Shown here: positions 7,676 through 16,400 of the stretch, piece after piece
How the letters are laid out: each line of letters opens with the position of its first letter
Numbering within the stretch: the stretch's first letter is position 1
Source: a virus
DNA length: 22,914 nt
Reading direction: 5' to 3' (one strand)
Virus record (IMG/VR): IMGVR_UViG_3300035212_000611
Coordinates: 1-22,914 of that record
Position numbers and translations under genes: made by a program
The notes under the pieces: generated by a model
What the model saw: the letters and a program-made list of their open reading frames with translations, nothing else
Databases searched by the model: none
Told to the model about the DNA's origin: nothing

Positions 7676-8340
7676 CAACTAGAGTAGATAATTCTAAATT
7701 ACAAAGAGTATTTAAGAATACCGTTGAGTATTCTGAAGGATTTATTCAGGGAATAGATATTAATAAACTTAATTTTAATAATGAATTAGCAAATTTTACT
7801 TCAATTACATTAAAAAAGTATATAGATTCACAAGCAAGAATGAACCCCTTAAAACTTCATCATGTATATGAGTGGGGAAAGGCTGGAAATGAAGCCTCAA
7901 GGCTGTTTGAATTCGATACAGCGGTAACTGGAAGAACAATCTCAATCACAGGAAGGTTTCTTCCATCAAAGTCTATTAGCGATACATCTTCAGAACCATT
8001 TACAAATAAAGCAACAATTATGGAAAATGCAATTGCCGTAGTTATTGAACCAAAGAATAGCGACGTTCTTGCATTTGAAAATAATGGGGAAACAGTATTT
8101 ACTACAAATGCTATATACATAGATCATCCTGGTGGGGATGAAGTGGCTAATGGGTTTGGATCAACCGTTAATAATTTTTTTGATAATTATTTTACTAACG
8201 GCTTATTGAAACCACTTATTAATAAACTATCAACAGCAAATGAATTTACCGAATCTTTTTCTGCTGGAGTTATGAATGGGAAAAATATAGGAATTCAAGC
8301 GGGTAAAAGATATTTTGATATTAAGGGAATAGTCGAATGA
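7669..8340 (+). CDS. Neck / tail-completion protein (HK97 gp10-like position)
   Basis: 223 residues. The ATG overlaps the preceding gene by 7 bases (ATGCTAA) and has AAGGAG at 7653-7658. Early residues form helices (ANFTSITLKKYIDSQARMNP), followed by LHHVYEWGKAG (63-73), a motif that I associate with phage minor-tail/neck proteins of the HK97 gp10 class. A beta-rich core follows (GRTISITGRFLPSK, AIAVVIEPK), then a C-terminal helical section. With the stopper before and terminator after, it should act at the head-tail joint or tail completion. The motif gives moderate support; otherwise assignment is by order. Confidence 0.62.
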   Translation: MLTTRVDNSKLQRVFKNTVEYSEGFIQGIDINKLNFNNELANFTSITLKKYIDSQARMNPLKLHHVYEWGKAGNEASRLFEFDTAVTGRTISITGRFLPSKSISDTSSEPFTNKATIMENAIAVVIEPKNSDVLAFENNGETVFTTNAIYIDHPGGDEVANGFGSTVNNFFDNYFTNGLLKPLINKLSTANEFTESFSAGVMNGKNIGIQAGKRYFDIKGIVE

Positions 8341-8840
8341 GTCTAACAGATTTAACATTGCCAGTACTAGCCGTAAACGGTTATTTATGGGATACAATGA
8401 AAGATATTGAGCCAAGTTTTGCAAGTAGATATGGCTCTACCTTGCCATTCTTCCCCCTTAGCGATTCAGCAACGGGAGCCAGTTGGGAAAATAAACCTTA
8501 TATCATCTACGATAGAATGATGAGAACAACTGGAAGCCCGTTCTACCCAATAAAAAAAGATCATATACTTTATGCAGTAAAGGCAACAGACATAGAATCA
8601 TTGCAATGGGGTCTTGCAATCGAATACATTCTTGACAGAATGGATGATGCTGCTCAGGACATTAATGAATGGAATAGATTAAAGGGAAATAAATATAAGG
8701 TATATTTTCATAATTTAAGAGTATTCCAGTCTGAGTCTTCAACTAATAGAAACTTCAGTACAAGACCATATTATATTACGGAATTTATTGTTCAGTCTGA
8801 ATATCATTTTACTGAACCGATTGAGTCTTTTTTGACATAA
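8337..8840 (+). CDS. Tail terminator protein
   Basis: 167 residues, ATGA overlap with the previous gene and AAGGGA at 8323-8328. The protein has the alpha/beta order of tail terminators: an N-terminal helix, a strand (ENKPYIIYDRMMRT), a strand/helix (DHILYAVKATDIESLQWGLA), and C-terminal strands (YKVYFHNLRVFQSES, RPYYITEFIVQSEYHFTE). Terminators form a hexamer that ends tail tube growth and joins the tail to the head. Position directly before the tail tube gene agrees. Sequence alone would give only modest support. Confidence 0.65.
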   Translation: MSLTDLTLPVLAVNGYLWDTMKDIEPSFASRYGSTLPFFPLSDSATGASWENKPYIIYDRMMRTTGSPFYPIKKDHILYAVKATDIESLQWGLAIEYILDRMDDAAQDINEWNRLKGNKYKVYFHNLRVFQSESSTNRNFSTRPYYITEFIVQSEYHFTEPIESFLT

Positions 8841-8848
8841 ATACCTAG

Positions 8849-8854
8849 TATAAT
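8849..8854 (+). promoter_or_regulatory. Putative -10 element (TATAATTA) before the tail tube gene
   Basis: TATAAT lies 8 nt after the terminator gene stop and 55 nt before the tube ATG. The preceding triplet is TAG, not TGn. A TTGACA at 8832-8837 is present but only 11 nt away, too close for a normal -35. The leader carries GAGGTGAA at 8897-8904 as ribosome site. Confidence 0.5.
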
Positions 8855-8909
8855 TAGTATTGAGGAAACGCCAGCAAAAAAATTCAAAGGAAAATAGAGG
8901 TGAAGTAAA

Positions 8910-9581
8910 ATGGCTTATAGTCGTGGTGATTCAAAGCAGATTATCGTTGGTGCAGCAGCACTTTTCGTATCAAGCACTGCTGAATTCGATCCAGCAAACG
9001 TCAGTCCAGCACTACCAGATTTCGTGGCAGGTACAGCCTACCGCGAAACACTTTCAAACTCAAGCGTCGTCCGTAACGTCGGATATACATCAAATGGTTT
9101 GGAGATTCAGTTCCAACCTGACTTTGGTGAAGTTCAAGTAGATCAACTTCTTGACGTTGCAAAGTTGTACAAGCAAGGTATGCAGGTTAATCTTAATACA
9201 GCATTTGCAGAAGCAACACTTGAGAACCTTCTCGTTGCAGTTGCTGCAAGCAGTGAAGATCTTGCAAAGGATGTAAAGATGGACAACCCAATTGAATTGG
9301 GAACTGTTAACTATGCAGACGTAATGGAAATCAAGGCAGGCGAACTTGGCGAATGCCCAGTAGAGCGTGGACTTGTTGCAATCGGACCTGGCACAGGAGA
9401 TTGTGCAGCAGGTAGTTCAATCGAAAGAATCTATGTTGCTTACCGTGCGCTCTCAATTGAGAACGTTACAGTATCTGCAAAGAGAGATGCGGCTTCAATG
9501 TTTGAAGTTTCATTCCGTTTGCTCCCAGCAAACAACGGTTCTTACGGAAAGATTGTTGACCGTCTCGTCCCATCTTCATGA
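8910..9581 (+). CDS. Major tail (tube) protein
   Basis: 223 residues, forming the stacked hexamer rings of the tail tube. The N-terminus (SRGDSKQIIVGAAALFVSS) enters a tube-like beta fold with VVRNVGYTSNGLEIQF and QPDFGEVQVDQLLDVAKLYK, the typical strand-helix arrangement of this family, and ends with SAKRDAASMFEVSFRLLP. The protein lies between terminator and tail chaperone, exactly where the tube gene is expected. Ribosome site GAGGTG at 8897-8902. Codon choice is biased in the same way as in the major capsid gene (many CGT, CTT, GTT, GCA, AAC), fitting a highly produced virion protein, and a strong terminator follows. Cys154 and Cys178 (roughly) are the only cysteines. Confidence 0.88.
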   Translation: MAYSRGDSKQIIVGAAALFVSSTAEFDPANVSPALPDFVAGTAYRETLSNSSVVRNVGYTSNGLEIQFQPDFGEVQVDQLLDVAKLYKQGMQVNLNTAFAEATLENLLVAVAASSEDLAKDVKMDNPIELGTVNYADVMEIKAGELGECPVERGLVAIGPGTGDCAAGSSIERIYVAYRALSIENVTVSAKRDAASMFEVSFRLLPANNGSYGKIVDRLVPSS

Positions 9582-9605
9582 TAGGATCATAACTTAATAG
9601 GCATC

Positions 9606-9628
9606 AGCCCCGCTTCGGCGGGGCTTTT
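9606..9628 (+). terminator. Rho-independent terminator after the tail tube gene
   Basis: An 8-bp stem AGCCCCGC / GCGGGGCT with the very stable TTCG tetraloop is followed by TTTT. This is a textbook intrinsic terminator 24 nt after the tube stop. The next promoter element starts 9 nt later. Confidence 0.92.
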
Positions 9629-9636
9629 GTCATGCA

Positions 9637-9645
9637 TGATATAAT
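9637..9645 (+). promoter_or_regulatory. Putative extended -10 promoter (TGaTATAAT) for the chaperone and tape measure genes
   Basis: TGATATAATTTG follows the tube terminator. The place of a -35 would be inside the hairpin, so recognition must rely on the extended -10 or on a phage factor. It lies 32 nt before ATG 9678; the ribosome site is GAAAGGG, 9662-9668. Confidence 0.6.
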
Positions 9646-9677
9646 TTGTTTACTAACCTTAGAAAGGGTAAAATAAA

Positions 9678-10019
9678 ATGGCTACTACAGTTTTTGAAAA
9701 AACAGACCTAGTTCTCATGGACGGAACAAAGATTTCTATGCGTCCATTAAAGATTTCACTTCTTCGTAAGTTCATGAAGAAGTTCGACACTGTTGTTGAT
9801 GTTGCTTCAAGCAATGTTGACTCAATGGATGTCCTTATTGATTGTGCCCTCATTGCAATGGAACAATATGCTCCAGATCTTTCAGGAGATCGTGAAAAGT
9901 TTGAAGATGTTGCTGATATTAAAATGGTTTACAAGATTATTGAAGTTGCCTCTGGTATTAAGTTGGACGCAGAGGGAAACGATCAGGCGACAGCGGCGGC
10001 ACTACTTGGTCAGAATTAG
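9678..10019 (+). CDS. Tail assembly chaperone, short form (G-like)
   Basis: 113 residues. The chaperone binds the tape measure protein and recruits tube subunits during tail growth; it is not expected in the virion. Sequence TDLVLMDGTKISMRPLKIS at the N-terminus and KKFDTVVDVASSNVDSMDVL in the helical middle are typical of G-type proteins of actinobacterial siphoviruses. The position between tube and tape measure genes is diagnostic. Most ribosomes should read to the TAG at 10017-10019 and make this form. A slippery site near codon 100 lets a fraction shift to the longer GT form. Confidence 0.85.
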   Translation: MATTVFEKTDLVLMDGTKISMRPLKISLLRKFMKKFDTVVDVASSNVDSMDVLIDCALIAMEQYAPDLSGDREKFEDVADIKMVYKIIEVASGIKLDAEGNDQATAAALLGQN

Positions 10020-10381
10020 ACCTCGCTGTCCTTGAATCAGAAATATTTCTCTTAGGAAATTGGAAAGATTATGAAGAATTAGAAGATAATCTTTCTATGC
10101 CAGAATTAACCGCAACGTTAACAGCAATAAGAGAAAAAGAAAATAATCATAATAAGTTTCTTGCAGCAATTCAAGGAATTGATCTTGATGAAAATTCTAC
10201 TGAAAGCAAGGGACAAAAAGAATGGGAAGATCTCAAGGCAAGAGTATTTAGCGGGGGAACTGCAAAAGACTCAAATGATATAACATCTCTTCAAGGAATA
10301 AATGCTTCACAGGCTGGATTTGGCATTGGCGCTGGTCTTTCTTATGACAATGTAGGAGATGGATCAGGCAGTTGGGCATAA
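9678..10381 (+). CDS. Tail assembly chaperone, frameshifted long form (GT-like)
   Basis: Join of 9678-9980 and 9980-10381 by a -1 ribosomal frameshift, giving 234 residues (101 from the first frame, then 133). The downstream frame is open well upstream of its first ATG (10097), which lacks a ribosome site, so it should be reached by frameshifting. After Gly100-Asn101 the product continues RSGDSGGTTWSELDLAVL, ESEIFLLGNWKDYEELEDN and ends with a Gly/Ser-rich tail (GFGIGAGLSYDNVGDGSGSW). The G/GT arrangement is conserved in long-tailed phages, with the T part contacting the tape measure protein. The tape measure gene follows directly. Confidence 0.88.
9974..10030 (+). promoter_or_regulatory. Programmed -1 frameshift signal: GGGAAAC plus downstream stem
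   Basis: The heptamer GGGAAAC (9974-9980) is in the correct phase, G GGA AAC, for canonical tandem slippage. Eight bases later a 7-bp stem is possible between GACAGCG (9989-9995) and CGCTGTC (10024-10030), with a loop of about 28 nt. Spacing is that expected for a stimulatory structure; a pseudoknot is possible but not shown. Confidence 0.85.
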
Positions 10382-10388
10382 CAAGAAA

Positions 10389-10397
10389 TGGTATAAT
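10389..10397 (+). promoter_or_regulatory. Putative extended -10 promoter (TGgTATAAT) before the tape measure gene
   Basis: TGGTATAATTTA lies in the 35-nt gap between GT and the tape measure gene, 19 nt before ATG 10417. Ribosome site AAGGTG is at 10403-10408. Transcription from here would let the tape measure gene be expressed apart from the chaperones. Confidence 0.5.
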
Positions 10398-10416
10398 TTA
10401 TTAAGGTGAAAACATA

Positions 10417-13400
10417 ATGGCAGATGTAAATGCAATCATTAATATAGACATAAATTCGTCTTCTGCATTGGCAAACCTTAAAAGGCTTGAAAGTCAAATT
10501 GATCAATTTAATCGATCTGTTGCAACAAGCAATGCCACCGCCGCAGCATCACAGCAAAGTTTAAACAAAGCATTAATTGATGGCATAAATAATACTGGTT
10601 TATTCACTTCAAGAATCGTTCCAGTTGAATCATCAATGACAAGATTTTCAAGATCTTTAGATGAGGGTCGCCTATCTCTTGGAGAATACTCAAGACATGC
10701 TGCATCTCAAATGCCGGGACTAAGCAGATTATTTAGAAGAGAATTTGACACTATTGAGCAAGTTGCTACGTCTAGAGTTAAATCAATGCAAACTCAATAC
10801 CTTGCCCTTGGAAAAACGGTAGATGGAGTTACAAGAACAATTGCCTCAACTCCAACAGGATTAACAAAAGGAATTGCTACAGATCTTGCGATTACTCAGC
10901 AACGTCAGCAAATGTTTAATAAACTTCTTGATGATGGTTCAACTAAATTATTGAACTGGGGAAAGAATACTCAGTGGGCTGGGCGTCAGTTGATGGTTGG
11001 ATTTACGCTCCCACTTGCTGCATTTGGTGCAGCAGCATCTAAAACATTTATGGAAATAGACAAGGCAACTATATCACTTAAAAGAGTTTATGGTGATCTT
11101 AGTACGACTAAGGCAGAATTAGACTCAAACGTTGAAGCAGTAAAGGGTCTTGGCAAGGAATATACCAAATACGGAATTACGCTATCAGAAACAATTGCCT
11201 TGAGTGCTCGCGCAGCCGCTACAGGAGCAACAAATGAAGCATTAATGGCCGCAACAGAGCAGACTTTAAGATTTGCAACCCTAGGTCAAATGGATTATAA
11301 TCAAGCACTTGATACAACCATTTCACTTCAAACTGCATTTGCAATATCAAATGAAGATCTTGGAAAAACTGTTGATTACCTAAACGCGGTAGAAAACCAA
11401 ACAATCTTAACCATGGAAGACATGTCACTTGCTATTCCAAGAGTTGCAACAGTAGTTAAGGGTCTTGGAGGTAGTGTTGAAGACCTTGCAATCATGATGA
11501 CGGCCATGCGCGAGGGTGGAGTAAGTGCAGAAAATGCTGCAAATGGCTTGAAGTCTGGTCTTGCCTCATTAATTAATCCAACAAGTAGGGCATCTGAAGG
11601 TTTGGCTAAAATGGGGGTAAATCTAAATTCAATAATCTCTCAGAATAAGGGCGACCTTATGGGTATCATTACTGAGTTTGGAACGGCAATTAATAAACTA
11701 GATGAATTTAGTCGTCAGCAAGTTCTTGAACAAGTTTTTGGTAAATATCAGTACGCAAGAATGAGTGCTTTATTTACTAATATTACAAAAGATGCAGGAC
11801 AGGCTGCAAGAGCAATGGATATTGCAGGAATGTCAGCAGCCGATTTAGCCAAGATTTCAGAAAAAGAACTTGGTCAAATATCTGAATCAACATCTGTAAA
11901 ATTTCAGGCAGCAATGGAACAACTTAAAATTTCAATTGCTCCTATTGGAGAAGCATTCTTAAAGGGTATTACTCCAATAGTAAACATGGTTTCAAAAATT
12001 GCAGATGCATTTAATAATCTTCCTGACGGTGTAAAGAATGCGATGGCCGTAATAACTGCGGTAGTTGCAGGACTGGGACCAGTAATACTTATGACAATTG
12101 GTCTGCTTGGCAATGGTTTTGCAAATATAATTAAAACTGTTCAATTTTTTAGAAAAAGCATTGCAGGAATTAAAGGAGATGCTTCAGCATTTACTTGGTT
12201 GGCTCAAGGAGAACTTGAAGCGGTAACTGCAACTAAAGCACTTGAAGGTAGTGCTGTAACTCTTACTGATAAATTACTTCTTCAACGAGGAGCGGTTGCT
12301 GGCCTTACCGCAGAATATGAAAGATTTACACGCGCCGCAGGTATTGCTAGAGCAGAGATGGGATCAATGGGTGGAGCACCTGTTCCTAGCGGTGGGGGCA
12401 GACCACCAGTACCAACACCAAGATTACGCAGAAACACAGGTGGAACAATTCCAGGTGTTGGAAGTACCGATACAGTTCCAGCAATGTTAACACCTGGAGA
12501 ATTTGTAATCAACAAAAAGTCAACTGCTCAAAATCTTCCATTGCTTCATGCAATCAATGATGGAAAAACAATGGGGGCATTTAATGGAGGTGGACAAACT
12601 GATGAAAAGGGTAATGCAGTAAAGTCAACTTTTACTCATCTGGTTAAAGGAGAAGATATTGAAGGAAGAGGCCACCCAAGGAGAGCAATTGCTTTACCAA
12701 AAGATTTAAAAGAACTAGCAGATGCTCTTGGCATTAAAGCCAGACCCATTACTGGAATTGGAATAGATTTAAAGAATGGAGGCGATATAAACGATAGATT
12801 AGAAAAAAGAAACAGAAATAAAAATTTTGAAAATCCTGTAACCGCAGAAGAATTTTTAAAAGCAATAAAATCAAGTGGAAGCAATACGTTTGATTATATG
12901 AAATCAATAGATCCTGATCTAGGATTGGCAGTAGAAAAAGGATTAAAAGAGTGGTTAGGAAAAAGTCGTCCAAATATGGTGCTAGATGATTCTATTATCA
13001 GTAAAAGAGTTATGAAGATAATAGACGAAAGTGGTTTAAGTTCTAGAAGAAAAAATAATTTTTTGGCAACAGAAGGATGGAGACTTTCTGGTCAAATAGG
13101 TGAGAGTGCAATTGCTAAAGCATTAGAAGAAAAAAGAATTAAACGATCTTGGCAAGAAAAAGATGGAGCAGGTAAAACTAGATATGTTGCAGTTGAACTT
13201 GATAGTGGAAAAATTATAGCCTATAGAACAGGAAATATCAGTACTGGTGGTGGAGTTAATCAACAAGGTGGAGATAATTATAAAGTATATGATTCATTTG
13301 AAGAGTATGATGCTTTTACTCAGGCATCGGTTGGTAAAGGGGGAAGAAAGAAAACGTCAAGAATTCCAATGAGTGCGGGAGCATTTAGAGGAAGGCTTTT

Positions 13401-16400
13401 AAGATCTTTGCCAATTGTCCATAGAAATTCCGGTGGACCGATTTTTGAATCACAAAGCAAGATAGTTCCAGGAATGGGTAACACAGACACTGTTCCTGCA
13501 ATGTTAACTCCTGGAGAGTTTGTGGTAAACAAACAATCTACCAGAGAAAACTTAGGTCTACTTCATGCAATCAATGATGGACAAGTAATTAATAGAAATA
13601 AAGGTGGACAAATTCCAAGGTTTAATCGTGGTGGAAGATTCCTTGGAATGCCACAAAAGTTTAATACTAAATTAGAAAAAGAATTACGGGAATCAACACG
13701 ACTAGCACAAAGTGGTCCGGGTAGTCAATTACCAATATCAGAATTTGGAGCATTGGAGCAGGGCATTGGTGGATATAGTGCTGCGTTCCCTGGATTAAAT
13801 GGAATATATGTAGATGCAGCGGGAAGAAAAGTAGTATACAAATCTCATCCTAATTTTGAATCAGCAGAAGCAGAAATGCTTAGCGGAAGATTAATGAGTT
13901 CCTTATTTGGACTAGAGTCTCCAAGTCAAGTAGTAGTAAAGAGAACACACCCAATTACGGGCGATGTCGTATTTGGTGTTGAATCAGAATTTGATAAGAA
14001 ATTTGCAATAAGTGAAACAGTAGAGGCAGGTAGTGGAAGACAGTTTACTCCTTCAGAAGCCGCTCGTCAATTTATTGCAAGTGGAATAAGAAGGGACAGA
14101 GATCTACAACCCGCAAATATTCGCGGCAATATTGTAGTGGATCAAGGTGTTGCGGTTACTGGAGTAAATGATAAAGGCGAACCACGGGCAATGGCTCAGG
14201 GTAGAGTCACAACAACTGATCCAAGATCAGTTACCGAACAGTTACAAGTCAATGCCATAATGGGGAAGGGTGGGGCCAAAAAGTTTCTTGCAGAAAATCT
14301 TGCAGATATTGCAAGATCAGTAGGCCCAGAAGAATTTGAAAGATTAATGGTTTCCGCTGTTTCAGAAGCAAGGACTAAATTAAACACATCTATTGATAAC
14401 CTTCCAACATCAGAGTCAACAAAAAACATGTACAGGTCCATTCTTACAAAAGACTTTGATGAGTTACAAGCAACATCATGGAGATCATACTATGATCACT
14501 TAGAGTCTTTTACAGTACCAGTTGCAAAACAACCAACTGAGGCTGCATTAAAGAAATTAGAATTAGCAAGACAAGAGTCTAAAAGGTCAAAAGCATCAAT
14601 AGACATGGCTGAACACAATATCGTTTCAGGAAGGCTGGGTCTTCCTACTGCGTGGGCAAGAGGGGTATTCAGGAACACTGGAGGTCCAATATTTGAATCA
14701 CAGACTAAGATAGTTCCTGGAGTTGGAAGTACTGATACTGTCCCTGCAATGTTGACTCCTGGAGAGTTTGTAATCAATAAGCAAGCGACCAGAGAAAATC
14801 TTCCACTACTTCATGCTATCAATAATGGTCAAGCAATTAATAGAAACAAGGGTGGACAAATTCCCGGTATGCAATATTTTGCAACACCTAGACCACAAAG
14901 AGTAGTACAAAAGCCAGAAATGCCATCAGCAAAGATTGAGCCATTCATAACAGACCCAGCATTATTTGCTCCGGGAGGCGCGTACTATGGATTTGAAGAA
15001 AGAACACTATCTAGTGGATTGAGAATATTAAGAAACCTTAAGGGCGATGGATCAACTGTTATGCTACAGATGGGCAAGTATCAGCCATTTCATGTAGGAC
15101 ATGAAAAATTGTTAAATCAAAGTATTGCATCCGCACGCAAAGACGGAGCAGATTTTGTTTTTGGTGCAAGCGGATCATATGGAGTTCAATCAAACAACCC
15201 ATTAAGCCCTAAGTTGAAGAAAAGACTTATTGAAGAAGCAACTGGGATAAGTCCAAATATGGTAGGAGTTACTTCATCTGGTAAAAAGTTAGACGACCTT
15301 CTTGCTGATTTGCTTAACGAGGGCGGGTATTCAAGATTTATGCCAGCCATTGGTTCGGATAAGGTTACTGGACGTGATGACTCAGGCAAGCCTAAAAATT
15401 CATATAGTGGTGCAGCAAGTCGAATCCGGTCAAGCGACGGCGAACGAAGTTTTGAAATAATTGAAGGATTTACATTGCCAAGAGATGCATCAACTGAGGT
15501 GTCTAACTCTTCTGGAACACTTCTTAGGGAATTGGCAATGGCTGGAAAATTTGAAGAATTTACTAAATTGATGCCTGCCTCAGTATCAGACGACACAATG
15601 AAAAAAGTATATCGTGAAATAATAAAGTATAAACCCTTCCTAAAAAGCAGGCAACCAATTCCAGAAGAACATAATGTAAAGGGGTACTCTCGTGGTGGCG
15701 GGGTAGGCAGATTTAAAAATTGGTCACCACAATCTTTAAAAACAAGTAATGCAAAAAGAGAGCAATTACTAGAAACTTTCGCTCAAGAACAATTTGGAGT
15801 TTCGTTTTCAGAACTATCAAGTCCAATAAGAAAACGCTTGATAGAAAATAGTTACGATTTAATTGGCACAAGTGTTCCAGTTTCTCGTCAAACAGATAGG
15901 GGTGCAAGAATATTTGGGGCTTCTAGAATTGATGCTACAGAGTCAAGAGCACTAACGCTTGAACAGATGATAAGAAGAGATGCAACTGAGAGAGCATATA
16001 AGAGATACCAGCAAGCGGTAGTTAATGGGGAACCAAATCCAAGAAGACATTTGCCAAGAGATATTCAAGACAAGTATGACAATCTGGAAATGGGATTTAA
16101 TAAGGGTGGGCAAATTCCTAATGTTCAGCATTTAATGGCTGGAGGAAGGGTAAAGAATCCTTGGGAGATGTCACCACAAGAGTTTATATCAGCCCCTGGA
16201 ACATTATGGCATGGAAACTTTGCTAACACTAGAAGAAATACTTATGGGAATCCAGTAAATAACACAAGCCAAGAAATTGTAAATTCAGTTGGGGCACATG
16301 CTGGAAGTAGAGACTCAGCAATGCTAAGGCTATCACATTTATTGGAAGATCCAGAACTTGGATATTCAAGGTCAGATGCCAGATTACATCCAATGAGACT

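Noticed and set aside
8832-8854. TTGACA/TATAAT pair as a classical promoter before the tube gene
   Set aside because: Spacing is only 11 nt; a normal sigma-70 promoter needs about 17. The TTGACA is probably just the gene's last codons.
8860-9141. Open frame overlapping the tail tube start in another frame
   Set aside because: Gln/Ser-rich out-of-frame reading of the tube gene; the tube frame has the ribosome site and codon bias.
10097-10381. Separate gene starting at ATG 10097
   Set aside because: No ribosome site, and the frame is open upstream to the GGGAAAC slippery site in the correct -1 phase; it is the T part of the chaperone.
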